Positions 13,430-24,943 are shown, numbered from the stretch's first letter. The stretch: 64,000 nucleotides of DNA from Strobilurus pachycystidiatus (GCA_019915135.1 JAHLMK010000014.1:1364001-1428000), one strand, 5' to 3'. Notes: generated by a model from the letters alone, not told the origin. Made by a program: numbers and translations.

Positions 13430-15232
13430 GCTTCTCGTCTGAAGCGCTTTCGTCATCACTTGCTTCACGCGGATGACGGCGCTATGTGGTCTGGCCCTCA
13501 GGGTATTGTTGCTCATTTGGAGGAGTATGGCTCCTACGCCAGCAGAAAGGGCTTCATGGTCAATGTCCCCAAGACAAAGGTGTGTGATGGTGTTGTTGTT
13601 GCACCCAAGTGTTTGACAAACGCTAAAGGCAATGGCTTTTGGTGCGCTACCGGAGGTACTCCCGACGCTGTATCTGCAAGGGAAGGCGATTGCCTGGACT
13701 GACGAGCACAAGTATCTGGGCGTGCCGTCACGGTTTCATTCTAGAAGCGGCGGGCTTTTGCGAAAGCTGTATGAAGGGAAGAGCATCACGGCCCGAGAAA
13801 CTGCGAATGTCGCGCTACGCTTGCATAAACACTTCGGCGATCTCCCCCCCGCTCTAGGTCTTACAGTCTACAGAGCACGTGTGGCTTCTCATTTGACGTA
13901 TGCCGCTGAAGTTGCCATTGACGTCTCCTCCCCTGCCTTAGCCCTTTTGGAGTCCGTTGAGGCTTATTTTCTCCGACGCATCCTACACCTTCATGACCGG
14001 TCGAGATTGGCCATCCTCTATTCCGAAACTGGAGTCGTTCCCCTTTGCTACAACCGCATTCTCAGGCCGCTGAGGTTCCTCAGGAAGCTACTAGCCCTGC
14101 CGGACTCAAGACTCGCTGTGCGTTGCTTGCGTACACTCTTCTCGCTATGGGAGATGGGCGCTTCAGGCTGGTTGGGCGATATGGCGCACATTCTACAAAG
14201 ACTCAACGTCAACGGTTCTAGCGACTGGCTAGCCAACTTCAGGACTATCGAAGGGGTGGACCGACTGATGGCCGCCGTACGCGACGCCTCTGATGCATGG
14301 ATTGAAGACCAAATTGGAACGCAGCGGTTGCCATTGATGGTCGGCCGTCGACAGCTAGTCAAAGGTCGCACATGGTCGAGCGCACCTGCCATGTTTCGCT
14401 CATACCTCGGGACGCGGGTTCCTGCTCATCGCCATGCGCTAACACGTCTCATCACCGGGTCACATAGTCTTGCAGTGGAGGCAGCGAAGTGGATTCCCAA
14501 GCCGCATGGCGTAACGGAGTCTATACCGCGACACTGGAGATTATGCCGCATGTGTGGGGACGAAGTGGAAGATGAGCTTCATGTCATCCTTGCATGCACT
14601 CATGCGACGCTGGTCGACTCGGAGAAGCGAAGTCTTCTTCTGTTGACAATATGGCGAGCGTACCCGGGCTTGAGAGGAAGGGCGGCATCACCAGCTGAAT
14701 GGTGGGCAATGGTCATGGAGGACGAAGATATCGTTCCTCACATAGCGGCCTATGTTTACGAGGTACTTGAACTTGTTCGCGATGTACCCATGTATGTACC
14801 TGATTGGTACAAATAATGTATAGTGTGTCTCATTGTTTGACACAACGTGTTTGGACGGCGGGTCACAAGTGATGGTCCGTAGGTGTCATCGTTACATCGC
14901 GGTAGCTTTCCCTCTCATGGTTTTTTTCCTCATCGTGGACGCGTCGGAGCTTTATCCTCAAGGAGGTTTTCTCTTCCCCCGTTACCTCGAGAGGTTTTAT
15001 CCAGAGGGTTTTGAGGCACCCGTGGTTGATGAGATTGATTCTCGACACCAGTAGTTACTTTGTATATAATCTCACCCGCCACCACTGAGCATCGCACGGA
15101 CTTACCTTACGGGGGCTGTTCCATCGTGATTAGGGGGTGGAGTGGTTCGGTACCGTAGCATTTATTGTAGTACGGACCATGCTGTGTTCTTTATGGGCTA
15201 GATGCACGTAAAAATATATCTATCTATCTATC
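13430..15232 (+). mobile_element. 5'-truncated non-LTR retrotransposon (LINE), 3' half
   Basis: Starts inside the reverse transcriptase domain with HADDGAMWS, the HADD version of the FADD/YADD catalytic box found in basidiomycete LINEs. It continues through YASRKGFMVNVPKTK and MAFGALPEVLP to WTDEHKYLGV, typical of the palm/thumb region, then a long C-terminal domain with a CCHC-type zinc motif (CRMCGDEVEDELHVILACTH). The main frame runs to the TAA after PDWYK at about 14,816. A 3' UTR follows and ends in a short TATC-repeat tail (about 15,216-15,232). The 5' end is missing, as is usual after incomplete reverse transcription. It sits inside the FunK1-3 pseudogene. The protein frame is interrupted by a 49 nt GT..AG segment at 13,580-13,628. 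Exact ends and target duplications were not resolved. Confidence 0.85.
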
Positions 15233-16318
15233 ATCGTTCGGCTCGTCCATCGTGGGGTCAGGGTGAATACAAACCACCATCATCAAATCCTAAAATTGCG
15301 TTGGACGACTCTGCGCACTCTCGAGCCATGATATTTTTTTGGAATATTGCTGGTATGCTTCCGTTCATCACCCACCAGCCTTCGTGGCCAAAATCAACCC
15401 TCACGGGCTAAAAACCAAACCAGCCTGCCGAGGTCAATAATACGCAGCCTGTCGCGGTTTAAATACGACACCCATTGGGTGTAAAATTTACTCTAACCAA
15501 CACAACACCTTGTCTCGCTTGGGCAAGCGCCCCGCACCTCCCGACAACGTTCTGCGGCGTCCTGCGCCCTCAGACTCTCCGAGCGACCCTGCGTCATCGC
15601 CTTTTTTAAGGTTCAGGCTCCGATTGAAACACCCCGTGCCATCTGTTCCGCGATGCCGAGCATAGCTACGGCGGTGTTCCGGGCAGCGCAAGTCGCAAAT
15701 GACAAGACAGCACCTTAGCTGTAGTGACCTAAATCTTGAAGTTTCAACTCTTGTATATTGATAGAGTGCTCACAACACGGAGACTGGAGTCTTTCCCATC
15801 AACACTCTATTCACTATGGGGTCATGTAGAGCCACGTGAGGAAAGTTTCCGCCTGTTGCAGATTGCTTCGTGCTCAGGAATCTTCTACGACGTGCCTATA
15901 TTTGACGCTGTAAGTATGTGATGGAGGGGGTTAGATAGGGATAAAGATATCCTCCCTCTGCCTCATGCCGTGTTATAGAATGGGAGTCGCTATGCAAGAC
16001 GGGGGCATCGAGCGTCGGTTTGTTCTGTAGCGTATCGGTAGTGAGGATAGCAGGTAGGTTAAGGATACTTACGCACATATCTGTACTCTACGCTGCGTCC
16101 GGCGATCCTGCAGGGTCCGTGCCGTGTATTTATTGATTGATTGAATGCGATCGACGGGATCCCCAATGCGGGGTTCATCAGAGTCGAGACTCGAGAGAGG
16201 AAGTATGATCGTCATCAAGTCGGCCCGACGCCCGAGGTGTCGGACTCTCTAGCTCGACATCAGATCCAAATATTTTCCTATACAGTCTGCGTGGGAAGGC
16301 TATACGGAGATTGTCGTC
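15233..16318. other. Gene-free stretch between LINE tail and FunK1-3 remnant
   Basis: No coding region recognised. A GC-rich part at about 15,490-15,700 can be read as a short proline- and serine-rich peptide, but it has stops and no known motif. The part of FunK1-3 that should lie here (the kinase N-lobe and catalytic loop) is absent, which suggests a deletion or replacement along with the LINE insertion. Confidence 0.4.
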
Positions 16319-16930
16319 CTATCTGACCGGTGGCTGGGGGGCGCTTGGCTTCATAGATGTCGAGCCCAGAAGCCGGCGGTGTCGATGATCTATCAAGAAC
16401 GAAGTCTTCAAGTGTCTGGCATCGGGCACCATTGAGCCACCGACTCCAACCTCGAGCTTCATGGCGCAGTTAGCCTCGCAGCGAAGCCTTGTTGTGCGGT
16501 TGCCTAGCACATTGCTTTTGCAGGACTTGGAGCATAAACTGTAGATCCTGTCGGCAATGACTCCCTCGAGTCCTTTGAAAGTGTCGTTTTCGTCCGCGTT
16601 AAACGTTTGGAAGCTTCAGGGTTTCCGGCCAGCCAGTCGGGGCCGCCGAGTTCTTGCTCTCCCTCAGACTATTTAAGACGTCATGAACGAGGGCATTCTC
16701 ATCAACCAGAGCCCCAGATGCGTGTAGCTTCGCAGAAAGTTCTTGGTCGAAACTTGAATCGTGTGAGGACCGGACGGATTGATGATATCATCGCGTTACC
16801 CCTGCAGAGAAAGCTGGTGACACCAGCAGTCATGGTGTGGAAACGATTTTTTTGTGGCATCCTCGATCCGTTGGTGGTGGTGACCGTTGGGGATCAAGCA
16901 CTGGCGCTTTGTTCCCTTTGAAAGGTCAAT
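16319..16930 (-). pseudogene. FunK1-3, 5' part (N-terminal domain), disrupted
   Basis: Minus-strand translation matches the N-terminal domain of FunK1-1 block by block: NDTFKGLE, then a run around IYSLCSKS, then VLGNRTTRLRCEANCAMKLE (FunK1-1 has VLGEQTTKLRCEANCAM) and GGSMVPDARHL. Frame changes occur between the blocks and no initiating ATG is preserved. Together with 12,706-13,425 it forms one broken kinase gene. Its middle third is missing and a LINE now lies between the halves. Confidence 0.75.
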
Positions 16931-17117
16931 TTGTTTGTGATCAAGTCGCCAAACCGTGCTCGCTGGAAGCTCGGCAATGCAGCCACAAGCTGCGTTGACA
17001 TTCGCTCAATTGCCTCAATTAAGTGCAAAATCGTGAGCTCGAGAGAAACGTTATGTTAATGTCGTTAGTTCCCCGAGTCCTACAAATGTAGAGTACATAG
17101 TATAAATCGAGCACATC

Positions 17118-19652
17118 TCAGATACGTCTAGTCCGTGACTTCTCCTTCGTAGACTTCCTCTTCGAACCCGATGAATGGTTATCGGACTTGGATCTCTTGC
17201 GCGGTTCCGCCAGATGCGCCTCTGGGCTTTTCCGCTTGTTTGGAGGGAGATCAAGTTCCTCCCAGTTCAACATTGGAGTTACAGCGACCGCATCCGGCGG
17301 AAGTTTCGACAAACCGGAATGTAGAACCCTAAACATGTCCCGGAATGATTCTGAGAGCCGCTGCGTAAAGACTGTCGGTGACCAGCGCATGTTGACAGGA
17401 TCGCCCTCGTCAAGGAGCGGTGACGACTCTACACCTACGTAGCATCCTGCCAAGGACTTGAACAAGTTCAGGCCCTTGAGCAGAAATCTACCAACAACGT
17501 CCTTCGAATAGACGTTATTGAGAGTGGCGAGAACTCGATTGAACGCCGGAGCATCCTTGAGAAAGAGCGATTGGATAAATTGGGTACGGTCCGATGAACT
17601 GTCAACACTGCTGGGGAATAGGTTGCCGGCTAAGCGATACACCGCTTGACGATTATGGAGTTTGGCCGAATCCCGCATCTCGTCCGGTATGGTGGTGAAC
17701 ATAAACCAGGCATAAATCCATAGAATGGACTCGAGATCATGGAGGAAGTTGAATCGAAACCAGTCGGTGTGTGATGGCTTAGAGACGTCAAATGGAAGAC
17801 GAGGGAGGAAGCAGTAGTGACTTTTCTGGTATTCCACAGCCATAAAGCCGGGAGTGCCCTGAGACCATCAGAACACGTCGGGGAGAGAGGCCAAAAGACT
17901 CACGGTGAGTGGGCTATGGTTGGATGACGGCGCGTCGTAGCACTTGACATACTCAAGATATGAAATCTTTGCACGCCGGCTACGGGTATGTCAGAGACAG
18001 TTTCCTGGACTGATATCCCTGTGGACCAAACCTGCCAATCGCATGTAGTTGAGGCCTATGAAAAGCAAGAATTAGACTAGGCTAAGGCAGGGCCGGATGA
18101 TCTGGAGCCTGACCTTCAATAATCTGCCCTAAAGCGAGCACGAGGTCAACATAGGATGTGACATCGTACAGAGTTTGGCAGCACTCTTTGAAGATGATAC
18201 GCCTATGGATGCGAGACTTGTGGTTTTGACAGCGGGGTGAGCGAGCACCAATTGGTTTCGAGGGAGCTGGGTCGGTGGCGCCACGTAGGGATCCGGGAAC
18301 GCTGGCGGGCTTGGCAGTAGCCTCGGGATGGGTGCCAGAGTAGAAGGTCGTAAAGTTGAGCGGTATCTCGGAAACGTCGTCGTCGACGCCGATTTGGACG
18401 GCTTTGTCTTTCACGATCTCCATGAAATATTTGCGAGCATCCGCCTCGTACGATGGGACGCCCGCCGGTCCGTCGAAGGTTTCCCCTTTTGCTCGCCTCT
18501 CGTCAATGTCATGAAGCGCTCCAAATATTCGATTGTAAATGATGAGCTCGCTGTCGGCGTCGGTATATAGCCAGACATCCTTGAGCACTAGTTCGGGGCC
18601 GAAGGGTTTGTCCGAGGCGTCGAGCTGGCGGACGGTCCAGACACGCGTCGCACGGCTCACGATGTCCAGACCGTGTGACTCGTCGAGGACATTGACGGAC
18701 TGGTACCAAACTTTATCCACTTTGAATCGGTACTGCAGCTCGCCTTCGACGAGGACACGAGCAACGGTCGGGTCATAGCCGAGTTCGGTAGTGGAGGCGA
18801 AGGTGAGAAAGATGAAGAATCGTATGAACTCGCGTGGTTCCTAGAATGGTGGATCAGAGAGAAAGTATGAGTAAGTATAGTCAAAGTACCTTGTGATAGT
18901 CGAACTTTTTAGTGACGGCGATGTGCGACCGAGAAAAGTACCAAAAGCGCATCATCATGTCCTCGACAGTTACTCCAAACGTGAATCGCCGACGTGGATC
19001 ACTGTAGAGGAGGTGACCACTCGCGTTAACGATCTTCTTCTCGTTCCGGCAATCATAAAATCAGACATGTGTTCAAGCCTACAGTAACGGGACTTACCAC
19101 AGCTCGACCTGTCAACTTCGATTTGGCCTCGAGAACAAAAGAAACATCCGCGATGAATCTCTCCGCCGTGTCGGTATAGACTGCTCGGATTGTCGGCGTG
19201 CGGAGGGTTTGTCCTGGTTTACGAAGGACAGACGACTCGAATATCACAGAGCGCTCGCCGGTAGTCATCGAGCCACCTGATAGTTGAGATTTAGCCATAC
19301 GACGCGGCTCGCTGTGATATCTCGTCGTGCGAGGGCCCAGCTTTCCGTCCTTATCCCAAGCCACACAAATATCGTGTATGTTCTCGGCAATGTCGGCTAT
19401 GCCAGCATATATTTCGTCCTCGGCGTCATCAGTCTTCTGCGTAGCTACCCATCCTCCAGCTCTAGTCCATTGCTTGGAGTTGGTGACTTTGATGTGGACG
19501 TGGGAGACGAGCTCGTCTAATTCGTCGTCGGAGTCGAGAAGGGGAGCGTAGAATCGATCGAAGGTGGGAACCTCGACGGTGTAGTCTCTGCAGGATTCGA
19601 TCAGCAGTGGGTGCTGGTCGTCTAAGCCGAGATCTGGTCCGCCGCGCGCCAT
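17118..19652 (-). pseudogene. FunK1-type kinase with nonsense and active-site mutations (FunK1-4)
   Basis: Otherwise full-length and close to FunK1-2 (VNVLDESHGLDIVSRATRVW, ELVLKDVWLY, HKSRIHRRIIFKECCQTLYD, then WFRFNFLHDLESILWIYAWF, ending KSRTRRI). Three lesions are visible. The codon matching Trp in NCLWH is TGA (complement of 17991-17993), just after HRDISPGN. The metal-binding Asp of SDLEY is Tyr (SYLEY, codon at 17958-17960). The ATG that starts FunK1-2 has no counterpart: the aligned codon is GAC, and an upstream in-frame TGA leaves the ATG at 19652 (MARGGPDLG) as the first possible start, 13 residues inside the first conserved block (VGYTQTPRRF). A truncated N-terminal protein could still be made. 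Splice sites look intact, so decay is probably recent. Confidence 0.85.
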
Positions 19653-19901
19653 GAGTGTTCTAAATCGACGCGGCGTTTGAGTATAGCCCACGTCTGGCGC
19701 GGTGTGAGGCGGGTCTGTGGTGGGTCAGTGTATGTTTAGAGGGAAAGAAAGGAGAATTATGGTCTTTGTTCGACTGTCGACGTGACTGCAGGTTCAGAAT
19801 GTGTTTGTTCGAGTTGACTTCGTGTCGCGATCAAACATGTGATTACGACTTTTGCCACTTGTTCTTGACGTCGACCTCAATCTTCGAGGCTCAGATTGAC
19901 C
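19653..19901. promoter_or_regulatory. Bidirectional promoter between FunK1-4 and F-box gene 1
   Basis: About 250 bp separates the divergent start codons. It contains TGTTTGTTCGAGTTGAC and GATCAAACATGTGATTACGAC. The same module precedes F-box gene 2 (about 54,565-54,630) and lies upstream of FunK1-2 (about 12,195-12,265). Conservation at three loci suggests a functional element rather than chance. No transcription factor site is identified with confidence. Confidence 0.5.
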
Positions 19902-21215
19902 ATGTCATCTTTACCCCAGGAACTATGGGAAAACATGATTTCCCAGCTTACTTACCCTGCCGATAAGCACACGCTGACGGCATGCTCTCTCGTCTGCCGC
20001 GCATTCCTTCCCCAGACACGCAAAATCATTTTCAGCGAAGTCACTCTTTCCTCGAAGATTGACGCCGAGTTTCTCCAGAATGCCTCTTTCTTGGTGCTGC
20101 AAAGCGCTCGAAAGCTGTGTCTCGAGCCCGGCCAATATCAGGAATTTCCTCAGGCTCTTGCGCGGTTCGGCACTTTCCCTCCACTTCAGAACCTTCTCAT
20201 GAGGTGGATCTCATTCAACGTCGCATCAGACTCGGAGGCACTCAGAAATTCCGTTTCAGCTCTCCGATTTCACTCCGTGCAGCTCAAATACATGACGTTC
20301 ATGTTTCCCAAAGATCTGTGCAATTCTCTGCATGGGTTAACGGACCGTGGACACGTCGATATCACCAGCTGTGCTTTGGACGAGACTTATGACTTTTTGA
20401 TCATCTGTACCCGACCTCACCCCTCCATCGGCAGTATCACACTGCGCTATCCTGATCCGATTATCTACCGGGTGATGAAACGTGCCCATTTCCTCAACCA
20501 GCTTCAAAAGCTGGATTTCCGGTCGAATAACTCGAGCACCGCTGAGACCATGACGCTGCTCTCGACAATTCTGAAGGACACAGAGACCACATTGACTTCA
20601 CTTAACCTTCGTCTGACCAACCTGGGAGAAGAGCGTGCGTATTCGAGTCTTTTTCTGAATTACATGCATATCTTGAACGGCGTCCTTTACAGCAAATCCA
20701 GACTGGATGACTGTCCCTCTTCACATCACGCATCTATCAGAACTATCGTTGGAAATTTGGGATCCGTCGCAGTATAATCTTTCGGGTCTGGATCACTCAC
20801 CGCCCTATGACAAGTTTCCGGACTGGTTGCTTGACAGCTTCAGGCAGCTTTCTCACAGTGACCCACTGGAAGTCGTTCGTTTGACCGCTTTCGCATCAGG
20901 GGAAGTCGAGACTCGAGGTCCGAGCGACTCTGCCTACGCCTTCTGGGGGCATCTTGGCGCAGCGCTTTCTTCCCTACGCTTTCCGTCTCTCCATGTTCAC
21001 ATTAGCACTCTTGACAGATCCGTCGAGCATACTTCTCTCGCACTAGACAAGATCAGCGAGCAGCTGAGTGAATACGAGTTCGCGAGTCTCACCGTCGCAA
21101 ATCATCTATCTGGAGGTAAGTGAGAACCTATCGGTCTATTCCGGTCCAAAATGTTCATGAGTAACTGCCAGAAGACGACCCAGTTTGGCAGAGCATCATT
21201 GAAGAATCTGGATGA
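19902..21215 (+). CDS. F-box protein (F-box 1)
   Basis: Predicted substrate receptor of an SCF ubiquitin ligase. The N-terminus carries an F-box-like motif (SLPQELWENMISQLTYPADK, then SLVCRAFLPQTRK). The rest is leucine-rich, without an obvious repeat pattern, as in many mushroom F-box proteins. The ATG at 19902 is used because the frame upstream of it has only a TTG. An intron from about 20,635 to 20,697 joins GEE to PNPDWMTVPLHITHLSELSL. A second intron near 21,116-21,172 leads to the ending EDDPVWQSIIEESG. Length is near 400 aa. It is divergent from FunK1-4 and about three quarters similar by eye to F-box 2 at 54,667. Confidence 0.8.
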
Positions 21216-22149
21216 TAGATCGCGGTGTGTGTTGTTCTGCCATTGATCGGCTCGTTCTCACTTGATGCTGTCAGGTTACGGGGCTTTGTACGTTCACAAA
21301 TACGATATAATTTGAATCATCCCAAACATGATGCAATTACATTTGCACCTCCATAGTATCGAGTCAGCAGCTGCAAAATCGTCAGCACCGATATGTGCAC
21401 CTTCGAGTAATGGGGACTACCAGTGCCAAATGCAATATGTCACAAAAGATCAGGTTATCTATTGACATAACCATGCCTACTACGAGTACGCCATACTTTG
21501 AGAGTCCAATGCTTGGGAAGAACAATCGAATTGTCCTTGACGGGCGCGTGAGCTCCCGCAAGGGTCTGTTCTGGATCATCAGCTCGCCTGTCTGTCCTTT
21601 CGCGTATTTTACAGCTCGAGCCATCCATACGAGCTCGACGGTCTTTTTCTGTACCCGCCTGTACTGCCAACTACCCCCTGCATTGTCATACGATATTTCC
21701 GCCTTTCTTGCGGCGGTCGCATGCGAGAACAACAACTCCCTGCAAGCTCCCTGCGATATGTGGGCGGCCGAAGTCCTCTCGTCTCACCGTGAACCCGGAA
21801 TGAAGGATGAGAACATTCTCCAGCCATTGACACTGATCCGAAAACTCGGCGGTGAAAAGGAACTCGAATGTGATCTCCGACGCGTTCATTCGCATTCACA
21901 CCAATCATTCACTTCTCATGGTTAGCCCTTGGGTGCTTTGCCCTCAAGGTTCCTTTTCGTCTGCGCCTCCTCGAGCAGAATATAACTGCATCCTCAGAGT
22001 TGAGGGGTCTGCTCGACGGAGTTCGGTCTTTCGTTCGAGAACGGGAAGGTTCAATACAAGCATCGGTCAATTGACAAGGTCTAGTGTTACACCGCTTTCC
22101 GAATCTCTTTCTCGATAGAGGTATCCGTGAAGCGCATTTAGGTTGCGTA
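21216..22149. other. Intergenic; contains the tail of the duplicated unit
   Basis: No recognised gene. A 176-codon open frame at 21,395-21,925 has no recognisable motif and is probably spurious. About 21,250-21,370 resembles the flank downstream of F-box 2 (about 56,050-56,150). Positions 21,845-21,915 match 12,519-12,594, which marks the right border of the FunK1/F-box duplication. Confidence 0.45.
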
Positions 22150-22887
22150 CTAATGATCATGCTCTAGGTTCCGGAGTCCACTGAGATCCTTCGTAATCCT
22201 GGATGGATCACAGTAAGCAGGAGCGCATGGAAAATCCACTCAGACACGTACTCGACCGGTATGCCAAGGACATCAATCTGGTCGATGCGCGACTCTTCCT
22301 CGTCGCCGTGATTGGACGCCACGAAAATCTGCGTAGATTGAGCTCGGAAGACGGATTGACGACGGCGAACGCACATGCAGGCTGTTGACCTTCTGGAATC
22401 GGACAAATCGGAGCGTTATGGGGTTTCCCTGGGCGACGTCCTCCTCGCTGAGCTCGATGACCTGTGCGACGTCGGGCTCCTCCGCCGACTCGACGTCGTC
22501 AAACCCGATACTGCTGTTGTTGGCAACGAGTTTTATATTCTTGGGGGCTTTCTCCGGCTCCGAGCACTGGATGACCAGCGAGCGTATGCGTACGGCCTGG
22601 TTGAACTGCCGCCACCACCATCATCAGTTGTAGAAGGCGGATCACGACGAAGGGCGACGCACGGCGATGTTCAAGAGGAGCTGCTCGTCCGCGTCGCTGA
22701 GCAGATGCTCGCTGCCAGTGTTGCGCTTTTTGGATTCGATGATACTGGACAGCGTATGGGATGAGGATTCGTTCAGGCAGTTGGACTGTTGCAGGTCCAG
22801 GAATTCGAGGAGGGAGACCTAGGGCGGGATCAGCGCAGGCAAGAGTGGCAGACGCCGGAGCCGCACATCGGCGTCCTTGTTGCTCAT
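22150..22887 (-). CDS. PITH-domain protein (TXNL1 C-terminal-like, proteasome-associated family)
   Basis: Four exons give a protein of about 178 aa that is almost entirely a PITH domain. Start is MSNKDAD at 22887, joined through a 48 nt intron to VSLLEFLDLQQSNCLNES. Further motifs are LLSDADEQLLLNIAFNQAV, SLVIQCSEPEKAPKNIKL, IGFDDVESAEE, ITLRFVRFQKVNSLHIFV and SRIDQIDVLGIPVE. The last exon ends ITKDLSGLRNLEHDH at the TAG at 22150-22152. In animals the domain follows a thioredoxin domain and binds the 26S proteasome; here, as in many fungi, it stands alone. Every splice join restores the conserved frame, so the model is firm. Confidence 0.88.
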
Positions 22888-23283
22888 CGTCGTGAAGGAT
22901 GACTGGAATGGTGGTGGTGGTGATTGTGAAAGGACAAGGGCGACAAGCCTGATCGAGCTGATCGTTTCTTTGATCCCGACTCATGACGCGTTCATCCATT
23001 TTTGGATTTCGGGAGAGTCGGGCCGCCACTTCGGGTCCCGTGCGTCAATGCGCATTCAAGGTCGAAGGTATACAACATCCCGCTTGCCACTCATTTGGGC
23101 TGAGTGCAGCAGATTCTACTATATCGTGCATATCATAAGTAAGATCCTGACAGCCCAAACTTCTATGGTCACTTGGATGCCCCGCAGGGCTTCGAGTTGA
23201 TACTACGCTTTACTTAGAAGAATATAATGTAGTTGGCCATCAGATAACTTCAGACAATAACATACCTCGACGAGTCTTACAGA
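22888..23283. other. Intergenic between PITH gene and seven-helix gene 1
   Basis: About 400 bases holding the PITH promoter and the 3' flank of the seven-helix gene. No coding segment or repeat recognised. Confidence 0.5.
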
Positions 23284-24550
23284 CTAGCTAACGCTCTCCT
23301 TCTTGACCGCTTCCAGTTGCTGCACGTCCGCGACGATCGTCGTACCTGGACTGCACACGGGACTGACTGGAGGACTACTCGGACCGGCACTCTCCAGGTC
23401 GCGTTGCACTGTCCCGTACTTCGACGAGAAGAACACCGGCGACTGTACCCCGCTGAACCTGCTGTTGGAGCCTCGCTGCCGCGGCTGTGTTCTGCCAGAA
23501 GCTGAGTACGCAGTCACCAAGGCGGGGGATATGCCCTATTGAGAATCCGAATCGTGAGGGCACAGTGACTGCAAAAGAATCTAACTCACAGTAGCGGAGC
23601 TCAACAGCGCCTGTGCATACAGCCAAGTCGAGCTCAGACCCACAGCGTAATACGAATGCAGATACATAATCATGAACAACACGTATGCGCATGAATACAG
23701 CGCACAAGATTCCACGAGGATTTCCATGACGCCTTGGTACGTCCTGCGTCGTCCTGGCGCAGTGGATCGTACGACGTGGAAGATGATCAGCCCAGTGCAT
23801 AGGACGTTCGTCGCTACGGTCATTGAGACGTAGACCATACGCCAGTCTAGTTGGCGGAGGCTGACGACCTTGTGGTGGTCGTGGTCTTGAGCGTTTTTGA
23901 TCATGTAGAGTACGAATGAGACTATGTATGTAGCGGTAAGTGCTTGACATGATGACCGTCGAAGACCGTTACCTATTTCCACAATGAGGCACAGTGCTGG
24001 GAAGATGATAACCGGCCAGTATTTGCCGTAGATCTTCCAGCAGCGCCAGATCTATACGCGATGGCCCGGAATGGTGAAGACGTGCTGAAGAAGGTGCCGA
24101 AGAATTGACGCACCATGAGACAGTCAACTACGATTGTGTTGAATGCGAGCGTTGTGACGAAAAAGACGGGATACCACCGCGCACCCCGCCCGGTCGAGGA
24201 CGGCGTGTGGTCGAACTCGTCCTCGCGGGTGCTATCGTGGCCGATGTACACTGTGTCGATGTCCCACCATGTAGCCACGATGCGAGCGGTAGCAAGCGTC
24301 CACATGAGTAGGAGAATCCCTACATCGATTACGCGTCTTCTTGAGAATCCTTCGACAGAGGTCACTGCGGGGTATGAGCTCAAAACAGTGAACACGAAGG
24401 AGTGATACCACTGGCAGCGGACGTACCGACGGCATGCAAAGCATATACGAACACTGACGTGTAGAAGGCATGACAGAAGATATCGAGGACGTCTGCGTGA
24501 AGAGCATCTCGCAGATATGCGACGACCTCCGCCTCGTCGAAAGGAGCCAT
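23284..24550 (-). CDS. Seven-helix membrane protein, Agaricomycete family (copy 1)
   Basis: Integral membrane protein of about 340 aa belonging to a family common in mushrooms and of unknown function. It starts MAPFDEAEVVAYLRDALHAD at the ATG at 24550. Hydrophobic segments follow: DIFCHAFYTSVFVYALHAV, VIDVGILLLMWTLATARIVA, VFFVTTLAFNTIVVDCLMV, then the family signature IWRCWKIYGKYWPVIIFPAL, then segments around TYIVSFVLYMI, VYVSMTVATNVLCTGLIIFH and SCAYVLFMIMYLHSYYAVGL. Several introns are needed, including one between LMV and IWRC. The C-terminal tail is Ser/Pro-rich and ends VKKESVS. The architecture suggests a receptor-like or transporter-like role, but no ligand can be inferred. A paralogue lies at 39,818-40,826. 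Confidence 0.8.
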
Positions 24551-24943
24551 GATGGGGGTGCTCAAGAGTGGGCGTTTACGGTCAAACTTGAAGTACTATA
24601 CCTAACCATCGAGCCTGGGCTCGCGGGCATTGAGAGATGACATCGAGATCCGGAAATGACAGGACCCACAATTCCCGTATTCCGAGATCTTTTAGGCGTC
24701 ACCACGTTTTTCGTCTAGCCGAGGACTGATTTCCCAAGGTCGCGTAGACACAAAGTTCATTGACTAGGAGAGTTAGCGTACCAGCCTCGATGTTGAAGAA
24801 CCAACCATCCGACTCGGAATCGACTCGCGGCAGAGACTCAACGTGGCACGGCGACTTAGCTGTTTATGTAGATAGATGATCGTGGAACGGAAGACAGACA
24901 CGAGCTCGGACTTACCGGGCCTATTCACTTCTTCTTCACCATC
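24551..24943. other. Divergent intergenic region
   Basis: About 390 bases between the divergent seven-helix gene and the small plus-strand gene. No motif recognised beyond possible shared promoter function. Confidence 0.4.

Noticed and set aside
17118..19691. FunK1-4 as an intact kinase starting at a GTG at 19691
   Set aside because: No ATG exists there, a TGA interrupts the catalytic loop, and the metal-binding Asp is replaced.
21395..21925. 176-codon open frame downstream of F-box 1
   Set aside because: No motif or splice support; its 3' end overlaps a flank repeat shared with 12,519-12,594, so it is probably non-coding.
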